A model generated the notes under the pieces. It was not told the origin of the DNA and ran no database searches. It worked only from the letters and a program-made list of their open reading frames with translations. This document shows positions 1-7,622 of a stretch of DNA of 12,184 nt, one piece after another. How positions within the stretch are numbered: the first letter of the stretch is position 1; each line of letters opens with the position of its first letter. Source of the DNA: Alphaproteobacteria bacterium (GTDB taxonomy: Bacteria > Pseudomonadota > Alphaproteobacteria > Sphingomonadales > Sphingomonadaceae); assembly GCA_018830415.1 (NCBI GenBank), contig JAHJSJ010000303.1, forward strand, positions 1 to 12,184, written 5' to 3'. A program made the position numbers and the translations under genes.

Positions 1-43
1 CAATTATGCCGCCTTATCCGCAACGTTACCAGAGATTAACCAT

Positions 44-90
44 CCCGCGTCCCTTGCGGGGACGGCGCGGGGCCGGGGGTTAATGCCCGG
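44..90 (-). terminator. GC-rich hairpins downstream of rimO, possible transcription end
   Basis: Two stem-loops lie just past the rimO stop codon. The first pairs CCGGG (74-78) with CCCGG (86-90) around a 7-nt loop. The second pairs CCCGCG (44-49) with CGCGGG (66-71), and TCCC (50-53) with GGGA (59-62) inside it. On the minus strand no run of T follows, so this is not a classical intrinsic terminator. It may be a processing or Rho-associated 3' structure. The call rests only on pairing and position. Confidence 0.3.
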
Positions 91-98
91 ACCGGCGC

Positions 99-1472
99 TT
101 AGCCAATCACCCCGAACAGGTCGTGCGCGTCGGCATCCTCGATCACCGCCTGAACAATATCGCCCGGGGTGAGGGTTTCAGGCACGTTGCGCAAGTAAAC
201 CGCGCCGTCGATTTCGGGCGCATCCGCCTGACTGCGGCCGGTGGCCCCGATATCGCCGTCCTCGTCCGGTTCGCCCACTTCATCAATGATGACAGGCAAC
301 GTGCGACCCACCTTGGCGGCGAGCTTGGCCGCGCTGATCCGCTCGCTCACTTCCATGATCCGGGCGTAGCGTTCTTCCTTGACGCTTTCGGGCACCGGAT
401 CGGGCAGAATATTGGCCGCCGCGCCTGCGACCGGTTCGAACCGGAACGCACCGACCCGATCGAGCTGGGCTTCCTCCAGCCAATCGAGCAGGTAGCGGAA
501 ATCGTCCTCGGTCTCTCCGGGGAAACCGACCACGAAAGAGCTGCGGATCGCGATATCGGGGCAGATGGCGCGCCACGATTTCAGCCGTTCGAGCACCTTT
601 GCCTCGTTCGCGGGGCGCTTCATCGCCTTCAACACCTTGGGCGCGGCGTGCTGGAACGGGATGTCGAGATAGGGCGTCAGCAACCCTTCGGTCATCAACG
701 GGATCACCTGATCGACGTGGGGATAGGGATAGACATAGTGCAGCCGCACCCACGGCGCGGTGCCTTCGGGCGTGCGCAGCCCGCCCAATTCGCGCGCCAG
801 ATCGGTCATGTGGGCGCGCACGTCGCGACCCTTCCACAGGCGCGGTTCGTGGCGGATATCGACCCCGTAGGCCGACGTATCCTGACTGATCACCAGCAGT
901 TCTTTCGTACCCGCCGCGACCAGCTTTTCCGCCTCACGCAAGCACGCATCGATCCGGCGGCTGGCGAGTTTTCCGCGCAATTGCGGGATAATGCAGAACG
1001 CGCAGGAATGGTTGCAGCCCTCGGAAATCTTGAGATAACTGTAATGGCGCGGGGTCAGCTTGATGTCGGGTTGAGGTATCAGGTCGACAAACGGCCCTTG
1101 GCTGGGCGGGGCGTGGGTATGCACGGCTTCGACCACAGCTTCATATTGGTGCGCGCCGGTGATCGCCAGCACGCTCGGATGCGCAGCACGGATCGCGTCG
1201 GCTTCTTCGCCCATGCAGCCGGTCACGATCACGCGGCCATTTTCCGCGATAGCTTCGCCGATTGCGGCAAGGCTTTCTTCCTTGGCCGAATCGAGGAAGC
1301 CGCAGGTGTTGACCAGCACCACGTCGGCGCCGGCATAATCCGCGCTCATCGCATAGCCATCGGCGCGCAGCCGGGTGAGGATACGTTCGGAATCGACCAG
1401 CGCCTTGGGGCAGCCGAGGCTGACCATACCGATTTTCTTCTGGCCAGGGATCGTGGTTGCAGGGGTGTTCAT
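99..1472 (-). CDS. rimO: Ribosomal protein S12 methylthiotransferase RimO
   Basis: RimO is a cytoplasmic radical-SAM enzyme that adds a methylthio group to the beta carbon of a conserved aspartate of ribosomal protein S12. The 457-aa protein has the full family layout. The N-terminal UPF0004 domain carries three cysteines for one iron-sulfur cluster (C21 in SLGCPKA, C57 in NTCGF, C86 in TGCMG). The radical-SAM CxxxCxxC motif follows at C153, C157 and C160 (EGCNHSCAFC), and a TRAM-like domain fills about residues 390-457. SLGCPKALVDSE is typical of RimO rather than of MiaB, the related tRNA methylthiotransferase. The ATG at 1472 has a GGGGCG-type ribosome-binding site about 8 nt upstream. A second Met at residue 16 is possible but would leave little sequence before the first cysteine motif. 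The gene diverges from the small gene at 1600 and seems to stand alone. Length and motifs are intact. Confidence 0.96.
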   Translation of the reverse strand: MNTPATTIPGQKKIGMVSLGCPKALVDSERILTRLRADGYAMSADYAGADVVLVNTCGFLDSAKEESLAAIGEAIAENGRVIVTGCMGEEADAIRAAHPSVLAITGAHQYEAVVEAVHTHAPPSQGPFVDLIPQPDIKLTPRHYSYLKISEGCNHSCAFCIIPQLRGKLASRRIDACLREAEKLVAAGTKELLVISQDTSAYGVDIRHEPRLWKGRDVRAHMTDLARELGGLRTPEGTAPWVRLHYVYPYPHVDQVIPLMTEGLLTPYLDIPFQHAAPKVLKAMKRPANEAKVLERLKSWRAICPDIAIRSSFVVGFPGETEDDFRYLLDWLEEAQLDRVGAFRFEPVAGAAANILPDPVPESVKEERYARIMEVSERISAAKLAAKVGRTLPVIIDEVGEPDEDGDIGATGRSQADAPEIDGAVYLRNVPETLTPGDIVQAVIEDADAHDLFGVIG

Positions 1473-1562
1473 AGCGGCGCGCCCCTACACTGTGTGCGGG
1501 CTTTGCGCCAGAATATCCTCGCGCGTGGGATTCAGAGGCCGATGTTGCGCTGTCGCGCAGGG

Positions 1563-1592
1563 TTGACGGGCATCCGCTGCACAAGGCATTAG
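1563..1592 (+). promoter_or_regulatory. Possible sigma70-type promoter of the DUF6356-like gene
   Basis: TTGACG (1563-1568) matches the -35 consensus at five of six positions. With 18-nt spacing it is followed by CATTAG (1587-1592), which matches the -10 consensus at only three positions. Transcription would start at about 1599-1600, on or next to the ATG at 1600, implying a leaderless message. This comes from motif reading only. Confidence 0.3.
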
Positions 1593-1599
1593 ATTGGTC

Positions 1600-1839
1600 A
1601 TGATTGCAAAGCTCTTTACCGACCATCCGCGCTCCATTGGCGAAACCTATGGCCAGCACGCCCGCACCGCCTCGCGCTTTGGCTGGCGGATGGTGATTGG
1701 CGGGCTGGCCTGCATGGTCCATGCAGTGGTTCCGGGCCTGTTCGTCAAGACAGCCAGCCGCACCGTTGTGCAACTCGATGCGGAAATGCGTGGCCGTAAG
1801 CCTTCGCCCGACGCCGAGGAATTCAACTACGTCATCTGA
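1600..1839 (+). CDS. Small DUF6356-like membrane protein
   Basis: This encodes a 79-aa protein of unknown function. It resembles the DUF6356 family of short alphaproteobacterial proteins, recognised by LFTDHPRSIGETYGQH near the N-terminus followed by a hydrophobic GGLACMVHAVVPGLF segment. That segment (about residues 30-48) is probably one membrane helix. It is followed by a polar tail ending in EEFNYVI. No catalytic motif is visible. The start is uncertain. ATG at 1600 fits the short N-terminus expected in the family but has no ribosome-binding site at normal spacing. TTG at 1594 would add two residues (M-V) and has AAGG (1583-1586) 7 nt upstream. The gene diverges from rimO and converges on the potassium channel gene. 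The family is assigned from memory of its pattern, so the name is less certain than the gene. Confidence 0.75.
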   Translation: MIAKLFTDHPRSIGETYGQHARTASRFGWRMVIGGLACMVHAVVPGLFVKTASRTVVQLDAEMRGRKPSPDAEEFNYVI

Positions 1840-1859
1840 GCGCCCGGCTGGCAGGCATG

Positions 1860-1895
1860 GCAGCGATGGGCGGAGCCTTTCTGCTGTTTCGCTGC
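1860..1895. terminator. Weak stem-loop between convergent genes
   Basis: GCAGCGA (1860-1866) and TCGCTGC (1889-1895) form a 7-bp stem with a 22-nt loop. It lies in the 63-bp gap between the convergent DUF6356-like and potassium channel genes. Being symmetrical it could serve both transcripts, but neither strand has a T-run after the stem. It is the only pairing candidate I found in the gap. Confidence 0.25.
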
Positions 1896-1902
1896 GGTTG
1901 GA

Positions 1903-2985
1903 TCAGATCGGCGCATCGCCTTCGTTGCCAATGGTCGGGACGATTTCGACCACCACATCGCCCGGCTGGAGCGTCTGGCATTCCTGTTCCCAGAACCCGA
2001 TGGCGCGGCCATTGCGGTAGATGCGCAAACCCTGACCGCCGGATTTCAGATCGGTGATCGGCAAGCCGCACTCGGCCTCGCTCACCACCCGTTCGACCAA
2101 TTGTACCCGCCCGCTAACACTGGCCAAATCGGCAAGGTAATCGGCGATATGTGCGCCTTTGACGCTGCCCGCCAGCAGCAGACCCGTGAATCGCACAGGG
2201 TTGATGACATTGTTTGCCCCCGCCTGCCGGGCCAGCAATTCATTGTCATCGGCGCGCACCACCACGCTGATCGGCACATCGGGCGCGAGGTGGCGCACGG
2301 TCAGCACGATCAGGATCGAGGTATCGTCGCGCCCGGCGGACACCAGCACACTCTGCGCCTCAGCGATGCGCACTGCTTTGAGTGTTTCATCACGCGTCGC
2401 ATCGGCGGCCATCACGTTCACGCCCAGCTTCTCAGCCTCGGCCAGCCGATCCTCGCTCGGTTCGACCACAACGATCCGGCGCGGAACAATGCCGCGTTCG
2501 ATCAGCTCACCCACGCTCTGCGATCCGGATACGCCGTAGCCCAGCACCACCACGTGATCGCTCAGCTGTTCCTGTATGCGGGCCATACGCCATTTCTCCC
2601 AGCTGCGTTTGATAACGAAATCGTAGGCCGCGCCCACGAAGATAAAGAGCACCGCGATCCGCACCGGGGTGACGATCACCGCTTCGACCAGCCGCGCCGA
2701 ATTGCTCACCGGGGCAATGTCACCAAAGCCTGTGGTGGTGACCGATATCATGGTGAAATAGACCACATCGAGAAAGCTGATGTGGCCATCGACATGGTCG
2801 ACCAGCCCGTCGCGGTCCAGCCAGTGGATCAGGATGACCATCCCCAGCAGCCCGAACGCCAGGCCAAGTCTTAGGCCGACATCGCCCCAAACGGGGATCT
2901 TGACCGCGCGTCGGAGAGGCTGGAACTGATCAGCCAGCTTTGCCTTGCGCTTGAACGGGTTGCGCGTCGGTTTGTCCGCAGCCAT
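1903..2985 (-). CDS. Two-TM potassium channel with cytoplasmic RCK/TrkA-N domain
   Basis: This is a 360-aa inner-membrane K+ channel subunit, expected to assemble as a tetramer. After a basic N-terminal tail (1-30), a first membrane helix spans about 36-56. A pore loop carries the selectivity filter TTTGFGD (83-89), and a second helix spans about 100-122. The RCK (TrkA-N) domain begins at about residue 144 with a Rossmann beta-alpha-beta unit: GYGVSG at 149-154 and an acidic residue (E175 in VVVEP) ending the second strand, as in NAD-binding versions. A TrkA-C-like region occupies about 290-350, ending in PGDVVVEIVP. The layout matches MthK/Kch-type ligand-gated channels. GFG in place of the commoner GYG is a known filter variant. 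The ATG at 2985 has an AGGGGCGA ribosome-binding site. The gene starts 16 bp after the surE stop codon, so the two are probably co-transcribed. The gating ligand cannot be told from the sequence. Confidence 0.9.
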   Translation of the reverse strand: MAADKPTRNPFKRKAKLADQFQPLRRAVKIPVWGDVGLRLGLAFGLLGMVILIHWLDRDGLVDHVDGHISFLDVVYFTMISVTTTGFGDIAPVSNSARLVEAVIVTPVRIAVLFIFVGAAYDFVIKRSWEKWRMARIQEQLSDHVVVLGYGVSGSQSVGELIERGIVPRRIVVVEPSEDRLAEAEKLGVNVMAADATRDETLKAVRIAEAQSVLVSAGRDDTSILIVLTVRHLAPDVPISVVVRADDNELLARQAGANNVINPVRFTGLLLAGSVKGAHIADYLADLASVSGRVQLVERVVSEAECGLPITDLKSGGQGLRIYRNGRAIGFWEQECQTLQPGDVVVEIVPTIGNEGDAPI

Positions 2986-3001
2986 CGGCTCGCCCCTGCC
3001 C

Positions 3002-3766
3002 TTAATCCGTGAACCGTTCGGCCAGCACGCCGATGGTCGAATAATGGGTCAGATCAAGCTGCAACGGTGTCACCGCGACATAGCCATCATCAATTGCTTC
3101 CAGATCGGTGCCGTGGTCCAGCGTATGTTCGATCGGATCAAGCCCGAACCAGAAATAGCGATAGCCGCGCGGGTCGCGGCCTTCAACGATGCTGCCGCGC
3201 GAATAGTCGTGGAAGCCCTGGCGGACGACGCGGACGCCCTTGATCTCTTCGGGCGGGATCGCGGGGAAATTGACGTTGATCAGCGTGCGTTCGGCCAGCG
3301 GTGCATCGATCAGGGGCGCAAGCACTTTTGCCCCCCATTCGCGCGCCGCGCCGAACGGCACGTCATCGCCCATGCCTTCGCGGGCATAGACCTGGCTGAA
3401 CGCAACCGATCGGATACCCGCCAGCGCGCCTTCGATCGCGGCGGAGACGGTGCCGGAGTAAGTGATGTCATCGCCCAGATTCGCGCCGCGATTGACGCCG
3501 GACAGGATCAGATCGGGGGGCGAGGGCATGACCGTGCGCAGCCCCATCATCACAGAATCGGTCGGCGTGCCGGTGACGGAAAAGCGCCGCTCGCCCAGCT
3601 TGTTGAGCCGCACGGGCCGCGTCAGCGTGAGCGAATGGCCCGCGCCCGACTGTTCTTCTGACGGGGCGCAGATCCAGATATCATCGGAAAACTGGCGTGC
3701 GATTTCCTCCAGCACCTTGAGGCCCGGGGCGTGGACGCCGTCATCATTGGTGAGGAGGATTCTCAC
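3002..3766 (-). CDS. surE: 5'/3'-nucleotidase SurE
   Basis: SurE is a cytoplasmic metal-dependent phosphatase that removes phosphate from nucleoside monophosphates and can act on short polyphosphate. The 254-aa product has normal family length. The N-terminal signature MRILLTNDDGVHAPG supplies the metal-binding pair D8 and D9. S40 lies in EEQSGAGHS and N92 in LSGVNRGANLGDDITYSGT, completing the usual metal site. The start codon is GTG at 3766. It gives exactly the N-terminus expected of the family, and a purine-rich stretch (GAGAGGGGG in the mRNA sense) sits just upstream as ribosome-binding site. The gene follows serS across a 113-bp gap filled by a REP-like element and precedes the potassium channel gene by 16 bp. 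In many proteobacteria surE lies near serS or pcm, so the context is ordinary. Confidence 0.96.
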   Translation of the reverse strand: MRILLTNDDGVHAPGLKVLEEIARQFSDDIWICAPSEEQSGAGHSLTLTRPVRLNKLGERRFSVTGTPTDSVMMGLRTVMPSPPDLILSGVNRGANLGDDITYSGTVSAAIEGALAGIRSVAFSQVYAREGMGDDVPFGAAREWGAKVLAPLIDAPLAERTLINVNFPAIPPEEIKGVRVVRQGFHDYSRGSIVEGRDPRGYRYFWFGLDPIEHTLDHGTDLEAIDDGYVAVTPLQLDLTHYSTIGVLAERFTD

Positions 3767-3781
3767 AAATTGCCCCCTCTC

Positions 3782-3873
3782 TCGTCATGCTGAACTTGTT
3801 TCAGCATCCATTTTTCCTTTCGAACGCAGTCTGATGGGGCAGGATGGACCCTGAAACGAGTTCAGGGTGACGA
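3782..3873. repeat. REP-like double hairpin (two inverted palindromic units) between serS and surE
   Basis: Two 30-nt arms face each other (3782-3811 and 3844-3873) and match at 25 of 30 positions when one is reverse-complemented. Each arm is itself a hairpin. The left has ATGCTGAA (3787-3794), a 5-nt loop, and TTCAGCAT (3800-3807). The right has ACCCTGAA (3848-3855), a 5-nt loop, and TTCAGGGT (3861-3868). Outside them, TCGTCA (3782-3787) pairs with TGACGA (3868-3873). Four of the five differences between arms are compensated inside each hairpin, so every stem stays fully paired. The element ends 6 nt from the serS stop codon and borders the surE ribosome-binding site. No T-run follows, so it is not a standard terminator. 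Similar intergenic palindromes are, from memory, common in sphingomonad genomes. Confidence 0.8.
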
Positions 3874-3879
3874 AGCGGG

Positions 3880-5160
3880 TTAGTTGGGGCGGAGTGTGGT
3901 CATTCCGCCCATGTAGGGCAGCAATGCGTCAGGCACGGTGACACTGCCGTCGGCGTGTTGGTAATTTTCGATCACCGCCACCAAAGTGCGCCCGACCGCG
4001 AGGCCGGAGCCGTTGAGGGTGTGGACGAACTCGGTCTTTTTCTGCTCCCCCGCGACGCGGTAGCGGGTGTTCATCCGGCGCGCCTGGAAGTCGCCGGTGT
4101 TCGAGCATGAGCTGATCTCGCGGTAGGCACCTTGGCCCGGCAACCACACTTCAAGATCATAAGTCTTGCGCGCGCCAAAGCCCATGTCGCCGGTGCACAG
4201 CAGCAGCTTGCGATAGGGGAGTTCGAGGCGTTCTAGGATGGTTTCCGCCGCGCGGGTCATGCGGTCGTGTTCGGCCTCGGAATCTTCGGGGCGCACGATG
4301 CTGACGAGTTCGCATTTTTCGAATTGGTGCTGGCGGATGAACCCGCGCGTATCGCGCCCCGCTGCGCCCGCTTCGGAACGGAAGCACAGGGTAAGCGCGG
4401 TGAGGCGCATGGGGAGGGCGCTTTCGTCTACAAGCTCGCCCATGACGCTGGCGGTGAGGGGGGCTTCGCTGGTGGGGATGAGCCAGCGGCCGTCGGTCGT
4501 GCGGAAACTATCCTCGGCAAACTTCGGCAACTTATCAGTGCCATACATGGCATCATCGCCCACCAACACCGGCGGGTTGCATTCCTCATAGCCATGCTCG
4601 CGCGTCTGCACATCCAGCATGAACTGCCCCAAAGCGCGGTGCAGCCGCGCCATGTCGCCGCGCAGGAAGGTGAAGCGCGCGCCCGAAAGCCGCGCGCCGG
4701 TTTCGAAATCCATGCCGAGCGCGGGCGCGAGGTCGGCGTGCTCCTTGGGGGTGAAGTCGAAGTCGCGCGGCGTGCCCCAGCGCGAGACTTCGACATTCTC
4801 TTCCTCACCCGCGCCATGCGGCACATCGTCGGCGGGGAGGTTGGGAATCACTTCCAGCGCTGCCTTCAGCTTCGCCGCCAATTCATCGGCGCGCGCTTCC
4901 AAAGCGGGCATCTGATCCTTCAGCGCCGCGACCTCGGCTTTGATTGCCTCGGCCCCGGCCTTGTCGCCCTTTCCCATTGCTGCGCCGATCAGCTTTGACG
5001 CTTCGTTGCGGCGGCTCTGCGCGAGTTGCACCTGCGTGGTCGCCGCGCGGCGTTGTTCGTCGAGCGCGATGAGTTCGTCAGCCTGCGCAGGAAGCCCGCG
5101 CCGTGCCAGACCCTGATCAAAAGCTTCGCGGTTTTCGCGGATAAAACGGATATCGTGCAT
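3880..5160 (-). CDS. serS: Serine-tRNA ligase (seryl-tRNA synthetase)
   Basis: SerS charges tRNA-Ser (and tRNA-Sec where present) with serine in the cytoplasm. It is a class II synthetase and works as a homodimer. The 426-aa product has normal length. An N-terminal helical arm of about residues 30-105, rich in A, K, E and R, is the coiled coil that grips the tRNA long variable arm. The catalytic core follows, with TSE (230-232) for serine binding. Motif 2 lies at about 257-280 (FRSEAGAAGRDTRG, R261 contacting ATP) and motif 3 at about 382-400 (NGSGLAVGRTLVAVIENY). The ATG at 5158-5160 gives the standard MHDIRFIREN start, although no strong ribosome-binding site precedes it. The gene is isolated from the TonB receptor upstream by a terminator. 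Downstream it leads into the REP-like element and surE. Confidence 0.98.
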   Translation of the reverse strand: MHDIRFIRENREAFDQGLARRGLPAQADELIALDEQRRAATTQVQLAQSRRNEASKLIGAAMGKGDKAGAEAIKAEVAALKDQMPALEARADELAAKLKAALEVIPNLPADDVPHGAGEEENVEVSRWGTPRDFDFTPKEHADLAPALGMDFETGARLSGARFTFLRGDMARLHRALGQFMLDVQTREHGYEECNPPVLVGDDAMYGTDKLPKFAEDSFRTTDGRWLIPTSEAPLTASVMGELVDESALPMRLTALTLCFRSEAGAAGRDTRGFIRQHQFEKCELVSIVRPEDSEAEHDRMTRAAETILERLELPYRKLLLCTGDMGFGARKTYDLEVWLPGQGAYREISSCSNTGDFQARRMNTRYRVAGEQKKTEFVHTLNGSGLAVGRTLVAVIENYQHADGSVTVPDALLPYMGGMTTLRPN

Positions 5161-5207
5161 GGCGTGGCGCTATGCCTGCTCATGCGGGCCAAGGAAAGAG
5201 GGAAGGG

Positions 5208-5255
5208 CCAAGAAGAAAGGGGCGGCGGTGTTTGCAAGAGAGGCCGCCGCCCCTT
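5208..5255 (-). terminator. Intrinsic terminator of the TonB-dependent receptor gene
   Basis: Read on the minus strand, a 12-bp GC-rich stem AAGGGGCGGCGG (5244-5255) pairs with CCGCCGCCCCTT (5217-5228) across a 15-nt loop. It is followed at once by a T-rich tract (TTTCTTCTT). It starts 10 nt past the receptor stop codon. This is the only textbook intrinsic terminator in the window, and it separates receptor transcription from serS. Confidence 0.88.
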
Positions 5256-5265
5256 GAGGAGAGGT

Positions 5266-7587
5266 TTAGAAGTTCACCTGCGCGGTCACGAAGATCCGGC
5301 GCGGATCGCCGAAGAACCCGGTCAGCGTGCCTTCGCGGCCCAGCGTCGGGATGAACGGCACACCGCCAACCCCGCCTGCCACGAAGTTGTAGCCGGAAAC
5401 GATATATTCCTTGTCGAACAGGTTTTTGCCGTGGACGCCGATCGAGAACAGGCCGCTATCGGCGGTATAAACCACGCTGGCATCGACCAGCACAAAGCCA
5501 TCCTGATCGAGGAACGGGTTGGCCACTTCAAACTGGCTGGCATCTGACCGCAGCGAGGCAAGCCCGATCAAGTCAACCATCCCGCTGGCCACCGGCACGC
5601 CCATGTTGAACCCCATATGCGCGGTGACGTCAGGGGTGTTCTGGAACACGCGCTGGTCTGCCACGTCCACGCCGAATGCGTCGATGAAGGTGTTGAACTT
5701 GGCATCGAGATAGCCCAACGACCAGTTGATACTGAATCGGCTGCCTTCACCGACAAAATCCCTGCCGATCAGTGCATTGCCTTCAAATTCAAGCCCATTG
5801 ACATCGGCGCTGGCGGCATTGGAGGTGATGCCGATGAAGCTATCATTGGTGCCATCATTATCGCTGTCAAACCCGACCGATCCGGGGATCTGGACATTAT
5901 CATACTGGCCGAGGAACCCGGCGATGCTGATGTTCACCCGGTTATCGAACAATGATGCTTTCCAGCCCAGTTCAAAGCTGTCGACCTTTTCGGGATCGAA
6001 GCCCATGAAATCGAACACTTCCTGCTCGGTGCAGGCCCCACCGGCGCTGTTCCGGCAAGCCGTGGACTGGCCGCGCGGATCAAACCCGCCGCCCTTGAAG
6101 CCCTGCGAATAGGTGAAATAGAGGTTGTGATTGGCGTTGGGCTGCCAGCTGATCGAAGCGCGCGGGTTGAAATCTTCAAACGTCCGGCTGCCATTAAAAT
6201 CGCTGGTCACTGCAATCGGGAAGCCTGCCCCGCCAAACAGATCGGAAAACCCGCCGAGGAAGGTGGTGCGCAGCACCCGGCTGGTGCGTTTGTCATTGGT
6301 GTAACGCCCGCCCACTGACACGCTGACCGTATCAGTCAGGTCGTAAGTAAAATCGCCGAACACCGACCAGGTTTCGGTATCGACATCGCCCAGCGTCTGC
6401 GCGGTCAGGCCGGGCAGGGTGGTGAACAGCGCCACGTCAAACGCGGTGAAGGCGCTGGCATCAAGGTAGTAGAAGCCCACTACCCCTGACAGATTGTCGC
6501 TTTCATACAAAAGCTGCAATTCTTGGCTGAACTGTTCGTTGTCGTAAAGCGCAGGCACATCAAGATCGACTGCGGGCAGGCTGTCGAAATCGATCGGTGT
6601 GGTTGAGGAATCCTCGCGGTAGCCGGTGATCGATTTCAGCGTGATCGTGTCGCTGACTTCGAACGCGATGTTGAGCGCGCCGCCGTAAGCTTCAACTTCC
6701 TGATCGACGATGTTGAGGCCCGCGCGGGTATCGAACACATCATCGAGCACGGGCGCACCGCTTAACTGGCCGGGGATCAGGCGGTGGCCCTGCCGGGCTT
6801 CGCTGTTGTCCTTCACGTAATCGCCCGACAGGCGGATGAACACCGGCCCGTTGTTGAATTCAAGCGTGCCGCGCGCGGCCCATACGTCCTTGTTGTAATT
6901 TTCGGTGCCAAGCGTGAGGTTATCGCCAAACCCGCCGCGCGATAGCCGCGCCCCGCTCGCGCCGATTTTGAGGCTGTCGGTGATCGGGGTGGACGCAGTG
7001 ACGATCAGATCGGCCTGATCAAACGATCCATAGGTGCCGCGAATCTTCACGCTGGTGTCATCGGGCAATTTGGCGGTGACATATTTGATCGCGCCGCCGA
7101 TGGTGTTGCGACCATAGAGCGTGCCCTGCGGCCCGCGCAGCACTTCGATGCGGTCCACATCATAGACATCAAGCACGGCGGCCTGCGGACGGTTCAGATA
7201 CACGTCATCAACATACAGGCCCACGCCCGCTTCGAACCCAGCGACCGGATCCTGCTGGCCCACGCCGCGGATAAAGGCAGAAAGTGTGGTGTTGGTGCCG
7301 CGGCTGACTTCCAGAGTGATGTTGGGCACCTGCTGGCCGATCTGGGTGATATCCTGAATGCCCTGCTTTTCCAGCGATTCCCCGGTCAGCGCGGTGATCG
7401 ACAGCGGCACGTCAATCATGCGTTCCTCGCGCCGACGCGCGGTGACGATGATGACGCCTTCCTCAGCCCGTTCGCTGACGCTGGTGGCAGTGTCGGCGAC
7501 CTCCTGAGCATGAGCAGGCGCGGCAAAAGTGGCAATTCCGGCGCATCCGGCAAGCAGCAGCGCGCGGCGGCAAAGCATATTGGTCAT
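5266..7587 (-). CDS. TonB-dependent outer-membrane receptor
   Basis: This 773-aa outer-membrane beta-barrel imports a ligand using TonB/ExbBD energy. The start at 7587 (MTNMLCRR) is chosen over upstream frame extensions. It has a strong AGGAGAGGAA site 8 nt before it and gives a clean signal peptide (about 1-27, ending PAHA|QE). A TonB-box-like EGVIIVTA lies at about 43-50. The plug domain follows (about 56-171), with FIRGVGQQDP and RGPQGTLYGRNTIGGAIKYV. The barrel fills the rest and ends in aromatic F773, as outer-membrane proteins do. Extracellular features probably include a C511/C519 cysteine pair and an Asp-rich DSDNDGTND stretch (574-582) matching a calcium-loop pattern. The gene diverges from a TetR regulator followed by a PiuC-like oxygenase. 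That hints at iron or xenosiderophore uptake, but sphingomonad receptors of this type serve many substrates, so the ligand is unassigned. Confidence 0.93.
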   Translation of the reverse strand: MTNMLCRRALLLAGCAGIATFAAPAHAQEVADTATSVSERAEEGVIIVTARRREERMIDVPLSITALTGESLEKQGIQDITQIGQQVPNITLEVSRGTNTTLSAFIRGVGQQDPVAGFEAGVGLYVDDVYLNRPQAAVLDVYDVDRIEVLRGPQGTLYGRNTIGGAIKYVTAKLPDDTSVKIRGTYGSFDQADLIVTASTPITDSLKIGASGARLSRGGFGDNLTLGTENYNKDVWAARGTLEFNNGPVFIRLSGDYVKDNSEARQGHRLIPGQLSGAPVLDDVFDTRAGLNIVDQEVEAYGGALNIAFEVSDTITLKSITGYREDSSTTPIDFDSLPAVDLDVPALYDNEQFSQELQLLYESDNLSGVVGFYYLDASAFTAFDVALFTTLPGLTAQTLGDVDTETWSVFGDFTYDLTDTVSVSVGGRYTNDKRTSRVLRTTFLGGFSDLFGGAGFPIAVTSDFNGSRTFEDFNPRASISWQPNANHNLYFTYSQGFKGGGFDPRGQSTACRNSAGGACTEQEVFDFMGFDPEKVDSFELGWKASLFDNRVNISIAGFLGQYDNVQIPGSVGFDSDNDGTNDSFIGITSNAASADVNGLEFEGNALIGRDFVGEGSRFSINWSLGYLDAKFNTFIDAFGVDVADQRVFQNTPDVTAHMGFNMGVPVASGMVDLIGLASLRSDASQFEVANPFLDQDGFVLVDASVVYTADSGLFSIGVHGKNLFDKEYIVSGYNFVAGGVGGVPFIPTLGREGTLTGFFGDPRRIFVTAQVNF

Positions 7588-7622
7588 GGGTTTTATTCCT
7601 CTCCTCACCCTCAGTCGTTCAC

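Noticed and set aside
123..1592. A 489-codon open frame antisense to rimO
   Set aside because: It mirrors the codon pattern of a high-GC gene, has no recognisable domain or ribosome-binding site, and rimO is beyond doubt on the other strand.
4267..4998. A 243-codon open frame antisense to serS
   Set aside because: SerS motifs are intact on the minus strand, and this frame shows no family features.
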